64,000 nucleotides of DNA from Erwinia sp. E_sp_B01_1 (GCF_036865545.1 NZ_CP142208.1:992001-1056000); one strand, 5' to 3'; positions 44,347-55,266 are shown, counted from the first letter of the stretch. The notes: generated from the sequence alone by a model not told the origin. Numbers and translations: made by a program.

Positions 44347-45804
44347 TTACTTAGCCGGAATAGCTTTAAGCAGCGCTGTCAGCAGTTTCCAGTACAGGCC
44401 AACGCTTTCGATATGTACCTGCTCATCCGGAGAGTGTGGCCCGGTGATGGTCGGTCCGATAGAGACCATATCCATTTCAGGATAGGGCTTTTTGAACAGA
44501 CCACACTCCAGACCCGCGTGGATCACCTGAATGTTCGGGGTTTTACCAAACAGCTTTTTATAGGTTTCACCCACCAGCGCCATTACCGGAGAAGAAGCAT
44601 CCGGCTGCCAGCCAGGGTAGTCACCTTTTGCCAGGCTTTTTGCCCCGGCCAGGTCGCTTAATGCGGTCAGCATTTCCACCACGGACGCTTTACCGCTGTC
44701 GATCAGTGAACGGATCAGACAGTTGATCTTCGCTTCATCTTCCTTCATGGAGACCACACCGACGTTCAGTGAGGTTTCCACCACGCCTTTCATGACGTCA
44801 GAGTTACGAATAACGCCGTTTGGCGTACTGTTCAGCAGGGCGATAAAAGTATCGCGGCTTGAGGTTGTCAGAGCCTGCGCACCCGCAGCTACATTTTCCA
44901 CCACCAGGTTAATGTTCTTCTCTTTCAGGCTCAGTTCGTTCTGCAGGGTTTCCAGATAGCCCAGCGCCGCGCTTTTCAGCTCGTCCACTTTCTCCGCTGG
45001 CACCGCCAGGGTAGCTACGGCTTCACGAGGGATCGCATTACGCAGCGTACCGCCGGTGAAATCTACCAGGCGCAGATCCAGGGCTTTAGCATGGGCAAAC
45101 AGGAAGCGGGCCAGCAGTTTGTTGGCGTTGCCCAGACCGACGTGGATATCACAGCCGGAGTGGCCGCCTTTCAACCCTTTCAGCGTCAGCTTAAGCGGCT
45201 CGTAACCTGCAGGTACCGCTTCACGGGTCAGAGCCAGCGTGGAGGTGAAATCGATGCCGCCTGCACACCCCATGTAGATCTCACCCTCTTCTTCAGAGTC
45301 GGTGTTGATCAGGATATCGGCCTGTAACCAGTCTGGCTGCAGCCCGAATGCGCCCACCATGCCGGTCTCTTCCGTCATGGTCAGCAGCACTTCCAGCGGG
45401 CCGTGCTCAACGCTTTTATCGGCCAGCACCGCCAGCGCGGAAGCCATACCTATCCCATTATCTGCGCCCAGCGTGGTGCCGCGAGCTTTCACCCACTCGC
45501 CATCAACCCACGGCTGAATTGGATCTTTGGTGAAGTCATGCACCGTATCGTTGTTTTTCTGCGGCACCATGTCCAGGTGCGCCTGTAACGCGACGGGTTT
45601 AAGATTTTCCAGACCCGGCGTGGCGGGTTTGCGGATCAGAATGTTGCCCACTGCATCCCGGTCAGTTGCAAAGCCCTGCTCTTTTGCCCAGGACAGAATG
45701 TGTTCTGCCAGCGCTTCTTCATGATAAGAGGGGTGCGGAATAGAACAAATTTTGGCAAAAATATCCCACAGAGGCTGGGGAGAGAGTTGAGACAATTCAG
45801 ACAC
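44347..45804 (-). CDS. pepD: Aminoacyl-histidine dipeptidase (peptidase D)
   Basis: PepD (485 residues, E. coli 485) is an M20 metallopeptidase splitting Xaa-His and other dipeptides. Visible motifs: ALQAHLDMVPQKN (metal His and Asp, about residues 78-90), LGADNGIGMASALAVL, TMTEETGMVGAFGL (catalytic and metal Glu), NTDSEEEGEIYMGCAGG and GGHSGCDIH. Between dinB and gpt as in E. coli. Confidence 0.96.
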   Translation of the reverse strand: MSELSQLSPQPLWDIFAKICSIPHPSYHEEALAEHILSWAKEQGFATDRDAVGNILIRKPATPGLENLKPVALQAHLDMVPQKNNDTVHDFTKDPIQPWVDGEWVKARGTTLGADNGIGMASALAVLADKSVEHGPLEVLLTMTEETGMVGAFGLQPDWLQADILINTDSEEEGEIYMGCAGGIDFTSTLALTREAVPAGYEPLKLTLKGLKGGHSGCDIHVGLGNANKLLARFLFAHAKALDLRLVDFTGGTLRNAIPREAVATLAVPAEKVDELKSAALGYLETLQNELSLKEKNINLVVENVAAGAQALTTSSRDTFIALLNSTPNGVIRNSDVMKGVVETSLNVGVVSMKEDEAKINCLIRSLIDSGKASVVEMLTALSDLAGAKSLAKGDYPGWQPDASSPVMALVGETYKKLFGKTPNIQVIHAGLECGLFKKPYPEMDMVSIGPTITGPHSPDEQVHIESVGLYWKLLTALLKAIPAK

Positions 45805-46054
45805 GATAAATCTCCTGTGTCATCGCCACCTGCCAGCAGGGCCGGGGATGGCGAGCATATTGAGCGAGTGGATGAGTCCCGTCAGACTCTCTGACGTGAT
45901 GGGCAAAGAATATCATCGATTCTTCAGCGATGCTTACTTCGCTCCAGTAAAAAAGCCCATCGGCGCTGGTTTTTAGCCGCTCAGATCTCTATAATTCCGC
46001 GCAACCTCTCCCATTGTACATTTTTAAGCCAATACCATTGGTCGGGACACCTTT

Positions 46055-46513
46055 ATGAGCGAAAAATACGTCGTCACCTGGGACATGCTGCAAATTCATG
46101 CCCGTAAACTGGCCCAGCGCCTGCTTCCTGTTGAACAGTGGAAAGGCATTATCGCGGTCAGCCGCGGTGGTCTGGTCCCTGCTTCTCTGCTGGCTCGTGA
46201 GCTCTGCATCCGCTATGTCGATACCGTGTGCATCTCCAGCTACGATCATGACAACCAGCGTGAAATGACCGTGCTTAAACGTGCAGAAGGGGATGGTGAA
46301 GGCTTTATTGTGATCGACGATCTTGTGGACACTGGTGGTACTGCTCAGGCTATCCGCGACATGTATCCTAAAGCCCACTTCGTCACCATTTTTGCCAAGC
46401 CAGCCGGTCGTCCGCTGGTGGATGATTATGTGGTGGATATTCCGCAGAATACCTGGATCGAACAGCCGTGGGATATGGGTGTGGTTTATATCCCGCCGAT
46501 TGTAAAAGGCTGA
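46055..46513 (+). CDS. gpt: Xanthine-guanine phosphoribosyltransferase
   Basis: Gpt (152 residues, the E. coli length) salvages guanine, xanthine and hypoxanthine to nucleotides with PRPP. The PRPP loop is [19 protein letters not shown] (about residues 87-105); [17 protein letters not shown] and [15 protein letters not shown] are also typical. A strong terminator follows. Confidence 0.97.
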   Translation: MSEKYVVTWDMLQIHARKLAQRLLPVEQWKGIIAVSRGGLVPASLLARELCIRYVDTVCISSYDHDNQREMTVLKRAEGDGEGFIVIDDLVDTGGTAQAIRDMYPKAHFVTIFAKPAGRPLVDDYVVDIPQNTWIEQPWDMGVVYIPPIVKG

Positions 46514-46530
46514 TTGACGCACATCAAAGC

Positions 46531-46562
46531 AACGCCCGGTTATGCCGGGCGTTGTTGTTTTT
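46531..46562 (+). terminator. terminator after gpt
   Basis: AACGCCCGG and CCGGGCGTT pair around a five-base loop, followed by GTTGTTTTT, 18 bases past the gpt stop. Confidence 0.9.
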
Positions 46563-46630
46563 ACGGTTAGCGCGGCGGGGCGGGCTGCGATAGACTCTTC
46601 CCATGCCCCGTGCTGGAGGAACGTCACGCC

Positions 46631-47881
46631 ATGTCACCTAAAAATCTCAGCGAAGAACTGTTTAAACCTCGTTTCAAGCATCCTGAAACCTCATCGCTGG
46701 TGCGCCGTCTTCACCATCATAAACCTCTGCCCATCCATTCGGCGCTGGAGGGAGAGAGCCATGCTGGCTGGTACAGGATGATCAACCGCCTGCTCTGGAC
46801 ATGGCGTGGGCTGCCACCGCAGGAGATCAGCGAAGTGCTGGCACGAATCGCCGTCAGCCGCGTTGAGCATACCGATGATAAATTGCTGGATACGGTGATT
46901 GGCTACCGCAGTGGCAACTGGGTTTATGAATGGGCGAAGCAGGCCGCTTTATGGCAGCAGAAAGCGGGTGAGGCCGCAACGGATGAAGAGGCCGGCCAGT
47001 GCTGGCTGCACGCCGCCAATCTGTATGGCCTGGCCGGGTATCCGCATCTGAAAGGCGACGAGCTGGCTGAGCAGGCGCAACTGTTGGCGAACCGGGCTTA
47101 TGAAGAGGCCACGCCGCGTCTTTCCGGGGAGTTAAAAGAGCTGGAGTTTGCCATTCCCGGGGGCAGCCCGATTTTTGGCTTCCTGCATATGCCGCCGGAC
47201 GTAAAGGCTCCTTATCCTACGGTGCTGGTCTGTGGCAGCCTGGATTCTCTGCAGACTGACCACTATCGTCTGTTCCACGATTATCTTGCACCCCGTGGCA
47301 TCGCGATGCTGACTATTGATATGCCTTCCGTGGGGTTCTCCGCCAAATGGAAGCTGACCCAGGATGCCAGCTTCCTCCACCAGCATGTGCTGCGTCAGCT
47401 GGAGAATGTCCCCTGGGTGGATCACACGCGCGTCGGGGCTTTTGGGTTCCGCTTTGGGGCGAACGTGGCGGTAAGGCTGGCATATCTGGAAGCGCCGCGC
47501 CTGCGGGCCGTCGCCTGTCTGGGGCCGGTGGTTCACAGCCTGCTGTGTGACAAAGCCACTCAGGATCGCGTACCTGAAATGTATATGGATGTGCTCGCAA
47601 GCCGGCTGGGTATGGCTACCGCTTCTGACTCTGCGCTACGCGTTGAGTTGAATCGCTATTCATTGAAAATGCAGGGCCTGCTGGGGCGACGCTGTCCAAC
47701 GCCGATGCTCTCGGGCTACTGGCCAAAAGATCCCTTCAGCCCGGAAGAAGAGTCGAAGCTGATAGTGAACTCCTCTGCGGATGGAAAATTGATGCCGATC
47801 GCACTCTCTCCTGCATTACTCAACTTTGATAAGGCATTACGTGATATTGTCGACTGGCTGGCGAAGCGGTTACAGAGGTGA
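46631..47881 (+). CDS. frsA: FrsA, fermentation/respiration switch esterase
   Basis: A 416-residue alpha/beta-hydrolase homologous to E. coli FrsA (414), reported to interact with EIIA-Glc and to influence fermentation; an esterase role is known for relatives. [20 protein letters not shown] matches the family start. The nucleophile elbow region reads [18 protein letters not shown], where the usual Ser of GxSxG is replaced (GFRFG), as in the family. ATG 46631 follows GGAGGAA; 46610 is an alternative. Confidence 0.93.
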   Translation: MSPKNLSEELFKPRFKHPETSSLVRRLHHHKPLPIHSALEGESHAGWYRMINRLLWTWRGLPPQEISEVLARIAVSRVEHTDDKLLDTVIGYRSGNWVYEWAKQAALWQQKAGEAATDEEAGQCWLHAANLYGLAGYPHLKGDELAEQAQLLANRAYEEATPRLSGELKELEFAIPGGSPIFGFLHMPPDVKAPYPTVLVCGSLDSLQTDHYRLFHDYLAPRGIAMLTIDMPSVGFSAKWKLTQDASFLHQHVLRQLENVPWVDHTRVGAFGFRFGANVAVRLAYLEAPRLRAVACLGPVVHSLLCDKATQDRVPEMYMDVLASRLGMATASDSALRVELNRYSLKMQGLLGRRCPTPMLSGYWPKDPFSPEEESKLIVNSSADGKLMPIALSPALLNFDKALRDIVDWLAKRLQR

Positions 47882-48002
47882 GTAACTGTTATTCAACCGG
47901 TTTGCTTTACCCATCAGGTTTCATCATGCGGTCTGGCTGAAAGTCAGTGCAGATGGATATCGAAGGGAATACATCATCAGGTGCAATAAAGGAGGGTTAA
48001 CG

Positions 48003-48404
48003 ATGGCGTTACCAAGTGGGCATCCCAAGAGCCGCTTAATGAAGCGCTTTGGATCTCTGGGTCCTTATATCCGCGAAGCTAAATGTGAGGAAGAGCGTTT
48101 TTTCTTTGACTGCCTGGCTGTCTGCGTCAATGTAAAGCCCTCTCCGGAGCTGCGTGAATTCTGGGGCTGGTGGATGGAGCTGGAAGCTCAGAGCGACCAT
48201 TTCACCTATGAGTACCACTTTGGTCTGTTCGATAAAGAAGGCAACTGGAAGCCCTCCACCATCAAAGGAAAAGAGAATAACGAACGGCTCGAAGAGACAT
48301 TGCGTAATTTTCACGTGCGGCTGAAAGCCCTGCTGGAAGAGATGAATCTGGGGCTGAAGCCAGCCGCAGACTTTGCCGATGAACCGGTCAAACTGACCGC
48401 CTGA
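48003..48404 (+). CDS. crl: Sigma factor-binding protein Crl
   Basis: Crl (133 residues, same as E. coli) binds sigma-S and helps it join RNA polymerase, favouring stationary-phase and curli genes. The protein matches along its length: [54 protein letters not shown] and the end [21 protein letters not shown] ribosome-binding region precedes the ATG. The iraP-like gene at 60438 also serves sigma-S. Confidence 0.96.
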   Translation: MALPSGHPKSRLMKRFGSLGPYIREAKCEEERFFFDCLAVCVNVKPSPELREFWGWWMELEAQSDHFTYEYHFGLFDKEGNWKPSTIKGKENNERLEETLRNFHVRLKALLEEMNLGLKPAADFADEPVKLTA

Positions 48405-48421
48405 AGCGACGCTCAACGAAT

Positions 48422-48450
48422 AAAAAAAGGCTGGCATCTGCCAGCCTTTG
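48422..48450. terminator. bidirectional terminator between crl and phoE
   Basis: GGCTGGCA and TGCCAGCC form a perfect stem with a two-base centre, flanked by seven A on the left and TTT on the right, in the convergent gap. Confidence 0.85.
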
Positions 48451-48501
48451 ATTAAGACACATAACGAGGGTGGTACCACCGCATCCCTGCGGTATTCAAA
48501 T

Positions 48502-49611
48502 TCAGAACTGGTAAACCAGACCTACAGCCACAACGTCATCGTTGTTCAGACCCAGGCGGTTGTCATCATCCAGCTGGTTGATTTTGTAATCAACATAAGT
48601 ATTCATGTTCTTATTGAAGTAGTACGTCGCGCCCACATCAATGTATTTCACCAGGTCAACATCCCCCAGTCCTTCGATATCTTTGCCTTTGGTCTGCACA
48701 TAGCCCAGGGAAGGACGCAGGCCGAAGTCGAACTGATACTGTGCTACCAGTTCAATGTTCTGTGCTTTATTCGCCGCACCCGCTACGGTAGTGGTCACGT
48801 TATTAATGACAGCCGTACCGCTGATTGGCGTCATATTGCGGGTTTCGGTATAGATAGCAGCCAGGTAAAGGCTGTTGGCGTCATATTTCAGACCTGCGCC
48901 CCAGGAGTCAGCTTTATCGCCTGTTCCCCAGGCCTGTGCCTGCTGTGCATTGGTACGGTCTGAGCTGGTGTAAGCACCGCTGACGCTGACGCCGGTATCG
49001 GCCAGCGCATAGACCGCTGAAATACCGTAACCGTCGCCGTTACCGCGTGAGGCGGTAGTACGGCCAGTGCTGTCATCATTTTTACCCTGATACTGCAATG
49101 CAAACTTCAGACCATCCACCAGGCCAAAGAAATTGCTGTTACGGTAAGTGGCAACACCCGTTGTACGCGCAGTCATAAAGTTATCGCTACGCGCCGTGCC
49201 GTCACCGCCGAACTCAGGGAACATATCGGTCCAGGCTTCCACATCATAAAGTACGCCGTAGTTACGGCCATAATCGAAGGAGCCGTAATCACCAAATTTC
49301 AGACCAGCAAAGCCCAGACGGGTTTTGTTTCCGGTGTTGGCATCAGTGCTTTCAGAGTTATTAGTATTGAACTGATATTCCCACTGACCGTAACCGGTCA
49401 TCAGGTCGTTGATCTGCGTCTGACCTTTAAAGCCCATACGCATGTATGACTTGTCACCGTTGCTGCCGTCGCTGTCGCTGAAATAGTGCAGGCCTTTAAT
49501 TTTGCCATACAGATCCAACTTGTTGCCGTCTTTATTATAAACTTCTGCGGCCTGAGCAGCGGTGGACAGAGCCAGTGCGGCGGTTAAGATTGCCAGTGCG
49601 CTTTTCTTCAT
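48502..49611 (-). CDS. phoE: Outer-membrane porin PhoE
   Basis: A 369-residue trimeric porin with signal peptide [21 protein letters not shown], then [19 protein letters not shown]. The L3 loop carries [19 protein letters not shown] (the PEFGGD constriction), and the C-terminus ends in VGLVYQF with the terminal Phe needed for assembly. The family also includes OmpC and OmpF. The PhoE call rests on position between crl and proB and on a PhoB-like box upstream. The loop with [14 protein letters not shown] is longer than in E. coli PhoE. Confidence 0.9.
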   Translation of the reverse strand: MKKSALAILTAALALSTAAQAAEVYNKDGNKLDLYGKIKGLHYFSDSDGSNGDKSYMRMGFKGQTQINDLMTGYGQWEYQFNTNNSESTDANTGNKTRLGFAGLKFGDYGSFDYGRNYGVLYDVEAWTDMFPEFGGDGTARSDNFMTARTTGVATYRNSNFFGLVDGLKFALQYQGKNDDSTGRTTASRGNGDGYGISAVYALADTGVSVSGAYTSSDRTNAQQAQAWGTGDKADSWGAGLKYDANSLYLAAIYTETRNMTPISGTAVINNVTTTVAGAANKAQNIELVAQYQFDFGLRPSLGYVQTKGKDIEGLGDVDLVKYIDVGATYYFNKNMNTYVDYKINQLDDDNRLGLNNDDVVAVGLVYQF

Positions 49612-49688
49612 TTTGCTATCAATCCCGAATGAGTAAAATTGTTTGGCCTTAAGATTCCTCTGAAGGCAGGAACGTTTTACCCTGAAAA

Positions 49689-49706
49689 TATTAAAGTTTT
49701 ATTACA
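49689..49706 (-). promoter_or_regulatory. Pho box upstream of phoE
   Basis: TGTAATAAAACTTTAATA on the minus strand differs by a few bases from the E. coli phoE Pho box and keeps the two 7-bp direct repeats spaced by AT. It lies 78 bases before the gene. PhoB would induce it under phosphate limitation. Confidence 0.7.
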
Positions 49707-49853
49707 TTCATACACATTTCTTGTTATCGGTGAACTAATGGTCTACCCGATTGTCGGGGATTTTGCGCCTTTTGCACCCGCGCCTGTTGGCTTCCAGCAC
49801 CACACCTGTTAAAAAGTCACTTCGACATAATTTTTACCTAATGGCAGGAAATA

Positions 49854-50957
49854 ATGAGCAGCAGCCAGACCCTGGTGATAAAACTGGGGACCAGCGTATT
49901 AACCGGCGGATCGCGTCGGCTGAACCGGGCACATATTGTCGAGTTGGTGCGCCAGTGCGCGCAGCTTCATGCGGCAGGCCACCGGATTGTGATCGTCACC
50001 TCAGGCGCTATGGCCGCCGGACGTGAGCACCTTGGCTACCCGGAACTGCCACCGACCATCGCCTCAAAGCAGCTGCTGGCTGCGGTGGGGCAGAGCCGGT
50101 TGATTCAGCTTTGGGAGCAGCTGTTCTCTATCTATGGCATCCATATTGGCCAGATGCTGTTAACCCGCGCCGATCTGGAAGACCGCGAACGTTTCCTCAA
50201 CGCGCGGGATACCCTGCGCGCGCTGCTGGATAACCACATTGTGCCGGTGATCAACGAAAACGATGCGGTGGCTACTGCTGAGATCAAAGTGGGCGATAAC
50301 GACAATTTGTCGGCGCTGGCCGCGATCCTGGCCGGGGCTGATAAGCTGCTGCTGCTGACCGATCAGCCAGGGCTTTTTACCGCCGATCCGCGCAACAATC
50401 CGCAGGCCGAGCTCATCAGCAATGTTCACAGTATTGATGATGCGCTGCGGTCGCTGGCCGGTGACAGCGTGTCCGGGCTGGGAACTGGCGGTATGGCCAC
50501 CAAATTACAGGCGGCTGACGTTGCCTGTCGCGCTGGTATCGACACCATCATTGCCGCCGGAAGCCGCGCGGGCGTGATTGGCGATGTGATTGACAGCAAG
50601 CCGGTCGGCACCCGCTTTCATGCGCTGGAAACGCCGCTGGAGAACCGCAAACGCTGGATCTTCGGCGCACCGCCGGCCGGTGAAATCACCGTTGATGACG
50701 GGGCGCTTTCCGCCATCCTGGAGCGCGGCAGCTCGCTGCTGCCAAAAGGGATCCGCGAAGTTACCGGCAACTTTTCACGCGGCGAAGTGATCCGCATTCG
50801 CAGCCTGCAGGGGCGCGATGTTGCGCACGGGGTTTGCCGCTACAATAGTGATGCGATGCGGATGATAGCCGGGCACCATTCCCAGCAGATCAGCGATATT
50901 CTCGGTTACGAATATGGTCCGGTGGCCGTTCACCGCGACGATATGATCGTCAGTTAA
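49854..50957 (+). CDS. proB: Glutamate 5-kinase
   Basis: ProB (367 residues, E. coli length) phosphorylates glutamate in proline synthesis. Kinase motifs: [52 protein letters not shown] and [19 protein letters not shown] domain covers the C-terminal third ([18 protein letters not shown]). It is ten bases ahead of proA, and the two enzymes act as a complex because the product is unstable. Confidence 0.97.
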   Translation: MSSSQTLVIKLGTSVLTGGSRRLNRAHIVELVRQCAQLHAAGHRIVIVTSGAMAAGREHLGYPELPPTIASKQLLAAVGQSRLIQLWEQLFSIYGIHIGQMLLTRADLEDRERFLNARDTLRALLDNHIVPVINENDAVATAEIKVGDNDNLSALAAILAGADKLLLLTDQPGLFTADPRNNPQAELISNVHSIDDALRSLAGDSVSGLGTGGMATKLQAADVACRAGIDTIIAAGSRAGVIGDVIDSKPVGTRFHALETPLENRKRWIFGAPPAGEITVDDGALSAILERGSSLLPKGIREVTGNFSRGEVIRIRSLQGRDVAHGVCRYNSDAMRMIAGHHSQQISDILGYEYGPVAVHRDDMIVS

Positions 50958-50967
50958 GGAGCAGGTG

Positions 50968-52221
50968 ATGCTTGAAGAAATGGGCAAAGCCGCGAAAGCC
51001 GCGTCTTACCAGCTGTCGGTGCTTTCCACCGTACAAAAAAATCAGGTCCTGATGACCATTGCCGACCGTCTTGAAGCGCAGAGCGCGGAGATTCTGTCGG
51101 CTAACGAACGGGATCTGGCCGATGCGCGTCAGAACGGCCTCAGCGAAGCGCTGCTGGATCGCCTGATGCTCAACCCGGCCAGGTTAAAAGGCATTGCCGA
51201 TGATGTGCGTCAGGTATGTCGTCTGGCCGATCCGGTGGGCGTGGTGATGGATGGCGGCCAGCTGGATAACGGCCTGCGCATTGAGCGTCGTCGGGTGCCG
51301 CTGGGCGTGGTGGGCGTCATCTATGAAGCGCGTCCAAACGTGACGGTGGATGTTGCCAGCCTGTGCCTGAAAACCGGCAATGCGGTGATCCTGCGCGGCG
51401 GTAAAGAAACTTACCGTACTAACGGCGCTACCGTGCGCGTCATTCAGGGCGCTCTGAAAGAACACGGCTTACCAGCCGGCGCGGTGCAGGCGATTGAAAG
51501 CCCGGATCGTGAGCTGGTGAATCAGCTGCTGAAGCTGGATCGGTATGTCGATATGCTGATCCCTCGTGGCGGGGCTGGCCTGCATAAGCTCTGCCGTGAA
51601 CAGTCGACCATTCCGGTGATCACCGGCGGCATTGGCGTCTGTCATATTTTTGTTGACCAGGACATAGAACCAGAAGCAGCGATGAACGTCATCGTCAACG
51701 CCAAGAAACAGCGCCCAAGTGCCTGTAACTCACTGGAAACCCTGCTGGTGCATGCAGGCATTGCTGAAAGCTTCCTGCCGGTATTAAGCCAGCGCATGGC
51801 GGAAGAGGGCATCAAATTGCATGCCGATCCGCGCTCGCTGCCGTTGTTGAAACAAGGCCCGGCGGAAGTCAGTGAAGTCACCGACGCGCAGTATCGTGAT
51901 GAGTGGCTGGCGCTGGATATGAACGTCAAAGTGGTGGATGACCTGGATCAGGGCATCGCCCATATTCGTGAATACGGCACCCAGCACTCTGATGCCATCC
52001 TGACCCGCAGCATCCATAACTCAGATCGCTTCGTCAATGAAGTCGACTCCTCGGCGGTCTATGTCAATGCCAGCACCCGCTTCACTGATGGCGGCCAGTT
52101 TGGGCTGGGTGCCGAAGTGGCCGTCAGCACGCAGAAACTTCATGCCCGTGGCCCGATGGGCCTGGAAGCGCTGACCACCTATAAGTGGGTAGCGTTTGGC
52201 AATGATACGGTACGCAGCTAA
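50968..52221 (+). CDS. proA: Gamma-glutamyl phosphate reductase
   Basis: ProA (417 residues, E. coli 417) reduces gamma-glutamyl phosphate to the semialdehyde with NADPH. The catalytic cysteine is in [14 protein letters not shown] (about residue 252). [30 protein letters not shown] and [17 protein letters not shown] are strongly conserved. ATG 50968 is chosen over GTG 50965 from the [10 protein letters not shown] start shared with relatives; AGGAGCAG is upstream. tRNA-Thr (thrW), next in E. coli, was not found. Confidence 0.97.
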   Translation: MLEEMGKAAKAASYQLSVLSTVQKNQVLMTIADRLEAQSAEILSANERDLADARQNGLSEALLDRLMLNPARLKGIADDVRQVCRLADPVGVVMDGGQLDNGLRIERRRVPLGVVGVIYEARPNVTVDVASLCLKTGNAVILRGGKETYRTNGATVRVIQGALKEHGLPAGAVQAIESPDRELVNQLLKLDRYVDMLIPRGGAGLHKLCREQSTIPVITGGIGVCHIFVDQDIEPEAAMNVIVNAKKQRPSACNSLETLLVHAGIAESFLPVLSQRMAEEGIKLHADPRSLPLLKQGPAEVSEVTDAQYRDEWLALDMNVKVVDDLDQGIAHIREYGTQHSDAILTRSIHNSDRFVNEVDSSAVYVNASTRFTDGGQFGLGAEVAVSTQKLHARGPMGLEALTTYKWVAFGNDTVRS

Positions 52222-52444
52222 AGAGTTGCTGGCTGACTGGTTGAGCAGCTGATTTGCTGACCGACTGGCTGGTCAGAAATTGGTTGCCTGATTGAGTTGC
52301 TGGCTGGCAAAGTGGATTGAGATTTTAGCGTGCAGTCATGCCCGCTTACCGGGCTACATCAATCCGGGCTACAGGGAGGTGGCCGGGGAAAGTCCCAGGG
52401 AGAAGTTGTCGGTTCCTCACTGCTCAACGTCATAAGGATATCCC

Positions 52445-53074
52445 ATGGTCACTCTCTCGCAGCTCCTTCCCTTTGCCGCTATCGCCCTTGGTCTGGTCCT
52501 TACGCCTGGCCCCAACATGATTTACCTGATTTCCCGCTCATTGTGTCAGGGGCGCAAAGCGGGCTATATCTCGCTGACCGGCGTGGCGCTGGGCTTTATG
52601 TTCTATATGGTCTGTGCGGCGTTAGGTATTACCGCTCTGATCATGGCGGTGCCTCTCGCCTATGATGCACTGCGTATTGCCGGGGCCTGCTATCTGCTTT
52701 ACATGGCATGGCAGGCGGTATTTGGTGGGAAATCCCCTTTTCAGGTTCGCGATTTGCCACCTGACAGCTCACGAAAACTCTTCACTATGGGGCTGCTCAC
52801 TAACCTGTTGAACCCCAAAACTGCCGTCATCTACCTTTCGCTGCTGCCGCAGTTTATCAGGCCAGAACAGGGGCATGTGCTTGCTCAGTCACTGACGCTG
52901 GGTCTTACCCAGATCGTCACCAGTATGCTGGTCAACGGCATGATTATCTTCGCCGCCGGAGCCATTGCCACTTTCCTGGCACAGCGCCCAACCTGGCAGA
53001 AAATCCAGCGCTGGCTGATGGGCACTGTCCTGGCCGGGCTGGCGTTAAGAATGGTACTTGATGGGCGCAGGTAG
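52445..53074 (+). CDS. LysE/RhtB family amino-acid exporter
   Basis: A 209-residue inner-membrane protein with about six hydrophobic helices and the family motif LTPGPNMIYLISRSLCQG (about residues 19-36), where GPN is diagnostic. NLLNPKTAVIYLSLLPQF is the second conserved element. Members export threonine, homoserine, leucine or other amino acids; the substrate here cannot be told. AAGGATATCCC precedes the start. Confidence 0.87.
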   Translation: MVTLSQLLPFAAIALGLVLTPGPNMIYLISRSLCQGRKAGYISLTGVALGFMFYMVCAALGITALIMAVPLAYDALRIAGACYLLYMAWQAVFGGKSPFQVRDLPPDSSRKLFTMGLLTNLLNPKTAVIYLSLLPQFIRPEQGHVLAQSLTLGLTQIVTSMLVNGMIIFAAGAIATFLAQRPTWQKIQRWLMGTVLAGLALRMVLDGRR

Positions 53075-53568
53075 CCTGAGAAACAGCAGGAGCAAAAGAG
53101 AATCTGTAGCTCAGAGATGCTTTTCGTCTGCCCCAGTGATGCTTTCCGGCTACCAGAACCAGGAGGACATGGTGAAGCAATACACCAGAGTCACGGAAAG
53201 TAATACAAGTTCAACGGGCTTAATAATGAACATGATAGTCGATAAGGGTTTAGGTTAAGTTTCTATTACATCGGTTCACGGCGGAGAAACTTTAGGGAGA
53301 ATTCTCCTTTTTCCTATTTACTCCATGCTTATGTTGAGTTAGTGGCGTTGAGTAATTATTCGTAACAACGCTCGTAGATGCATCCCAAATCACTAGTTTG
53401 CCGTGTTTTGCCCGAAGATTAAGGCGCTGGCGCATTATGGCGCCGACAGCGGCCCGAAAGTGGGAATCCTCCGCAAGATCGCCAACTGACTTGCCTGTGT
53501 CACGAATTAACGTCTACTGTTGACGGCTCAGGTTGTGTTTTCCGGAACGATTGCGACAGGGAGCCGTT
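53075..53568. other. 493-base gap with possible small gene and gene remnant
   Basis: Two points stand out. A perfect AGGAGG at 53161-53166 precedes a 28-codon frame starting GTG 53171 and ending 53258 (KQYTRVTESNTSSTGLIMNM); real translation is unproven. At 53407-53490 a frame without a start reads like the end of a protein (KIKALAHYGADSGPKVGILR), possibly the stump of a deleted gene. Between them is AT-rich DNA that would hold the promoter of the following MFS gene. Confidence 0.35.
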
Positions 53569-54891
53569 ATGAAAAAAGTCCTCGGCACTTTTTTACCGCT
53601 GTATACCACCACGCTGTTGATGCTGCTCGGCTCTGGCCTGCTTACCACCTATGTGTCATTGCGTCTGGCTCACGAAAACGTCAGCGGCGGTCTGATTGGT
53701 GCCATCACCGCGGCCCACTATTTTGGGCTGGTGCTGGGCGGCAAAGTCGGACACAACCTGATTGCCCGTGTGGGGCATATCCGCGCTTATGTCTCCTGTG
53801 CCGGGATTATTACCGCTTCCGTGTTGGGGCATGGCCTGACTGACTACCTGCCGATGTGGATCTTCCTGCGTCTGATCATCGGGCTGTGCATGATGTGCCA
53901 GTATATGGTGCTGGAAAGCTGGCTGAATGACGGCGCTGAAACGGGCCAGCGAGGCCTGATCTTCGGCTTCTACATGGTGGCAACCTATCTGGGGCTCTCA
54001 GCGGGACAAATCATCCTGATGACTCAGGTGGGGTCCGGTAGCTCAAGCCTGTTAATCGTTGCGCTGTGCTATGCGCTTTGTCTGGTGCCGATGGCCCTGA
54101 CGACCCGCACTAATCCGCACCCCATGACGCCCGCGCCCATGGAACTGGGGTATTTCTTCCACGCGATCCCCAAAATCCTGCTGATCACCCTGGCAACCGG
54201 GATGGCGGTCGGCGCGTTTTACGGCATGGCGCCGGTCTATACCAGCCAACTGGGCTTTACGACGAAACAAACCGGCCTGTTTATGGCCATCACTATTTTC
54301 GCCGGGCTGATTTCACAGTTTCCGTTAAGCTGGCTTTCGGACCGTATCGATCGGGGGCGCTTGCTGCTCTGTACCGCAATACTTTATACGCTGGCCGCTC
54401 TGCCGTTAACCTTGCCCCTGCCTGTGACTTTTCTGTGGGTAATGGTCGCCGCCTTTATAACCAGCATGATGCAGTTTTCGCTCTATCCGCTGATTGTCGC
54501 CATGGCTAATGACAGCGTGGCTCCGGAACGCCGGGTATCGCTTACGGCCTGTCTGCTGATGGCGTATGGCGTGGGAGCCTGTATCGGCCCGCTGGTTACC
54601 GGCGCAATCATGCAGCCGCTGGGGGGGAATATGCTGTATGTCTTCTTCTGCCTTTGTGGCGTGGTCATTGCCGGGATCAGCTGGTTTGCTAACCGCATTC
54701 CGCAGATCGTTACCGAAGCCCCTATACCCCATGTGCCGCTGCCGGACAGCCTGACCAGTTCACCCCTGGTTGCCGCCCTTAATCCGACCCTCACCGAAGA
54801 AGATATTCAGGCAGCGATGATCGACACTGATGAGGACGTTACGGAAAACGATGATGGAGAAGATGAAGACGGTCCCGCTCCTCTTCATTAA
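53569..54891 (+). CDS. MFS transporter, YcaD-like
   Basis: A 440-residue twelve-helix transporter. It resembles YcaD: FLPLYTTTLLMLLGSGLLTTYVSLRL, LGGKVGHNLIARVGHIRAYV and CQYMVLESWLNDGAETGQRG. The start at 53569 follows AGGGAG. The C-terminal 50 residues are hydrophilic and highly acidic (ENDDGEDEDG), longer than usual for the family (E. coli YcaD is 382). Substrate unknown. Confidence 0.83.
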   Translation: MKKVLGTFLPLYTTTLLMLLGSGLLTTYVSLRLAHENVSGGLIGAITAAHYFGLVLGGKVGHNLIARVGHIRAYVSCAGIITASVLGHGLTDYLPMWIFLRLIIGLCMMCQYMVLESWLNDGAETGQRGLIFGFYMVATYLGLSAGQIILMTQVGSGSSSLLIVALCYALCLVPMALTTRTNPHPMTPAPMELGYFFHAIPKILLITLATGMAVGAFYGMAPVYTSQLGFTTKQTGLFMAITIFAGLISQFPLSWLSDRIDRGRLLLCTAILYTLAALPLTLPLPVTFLWVMVAAFITSMMQFSLYPLIVAMANDSVAPERRVSLTACLLMAYGVGACIGPLVTGAIMQPLGGNMLYVFFCLCGVVIAGISWFANRIPQIVTEAPIPHVPLPDSLTSSPLVAALNPTLTEEDIQAAMIDTDEDVTENDDGEDEDGPAPLH

Positions 54892-54991
54892 TAAAAACTG
54901 GTACCAGGGATTTTTCTGAAAGTTGATCACCCCTCGTGATTGTTTATACTGCTTATCACCTAACCGCAGATTAAGCATTATGAGGGATCAT

Positions 54992-55081
54992 ATGTCTGGC
55001 AGAGGAAAAGTCTGGCTTGCAATAATCATCGGCTGCATTGTTTTTTGGTCTCTGATTTGGCTGTGGAGCACAGGGACATGA
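54992..55081 (+). CDS. ymiA: YmiA-type small membrane protein
   Basis: A 29-residue protein: a short basic N-terminus (SGRGKVW) and one hydrophobic helix (LAIIIGCIVFWSLIWLW). It has GAGGG six bases upstream and overlaps the next gene by four bases (ATGA). E. coli ymiA lies likewise just upstream of yciX, so the pair is named by arrangement and resemblance. Function unknown; it was below usual ORF-length limits. Confidence 0.6.
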   Translation: MSGRGKVWLAIIIGCIVFWSLIWLWSTGT

Positions 55082-55266
55082 CGGAACGACGTGAAGAAGA
55101 GCAGAACAAAGGACTCAAGGATCCGCTGGCCGGTTGGCAGTTAAACCGTCTTCAAAAAAATTTTATTGTATCGCTGCTTTATGAGGAAACGGGGGAGGAG
55201 GGTGAAGAACTCACCCTTTTTTACGACAAAGCAAAAGGCACCGTGGGGCCTGTGAATTCAGCCTGA
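55078..55266 (+). CDS. yciX: YciX-like small protein
   Basis: A 62-residue hydrophilic protein beginning MTERREEEQNKGLKDPLAGW, ending in an acidic segment. The ATG at 55078 overlaps the ymiA-like stop codon; a GTG at 55045 in the same frame would run through that gene and is less likely. Resembles YciX by position and the DPLAGWQLNRLQ-type core, from memory. Its last nine bases overlap the convergent FUSC gene. Function unknown. Confidence 0.55.
   Translation: MTERREEEQNKGLKDPLAGWQLNRLQKNFIVSLLYEETGEEGEELTLFYDKAKGTVGPVNSA

Noticed and set aside
52222..52444. thrW tRNA after proA as in E. coli
   Set aside because: No tRNA-like cloverleaf or CCA end was found; the sequence is a CTGGCTG-rich stretch without that structure.
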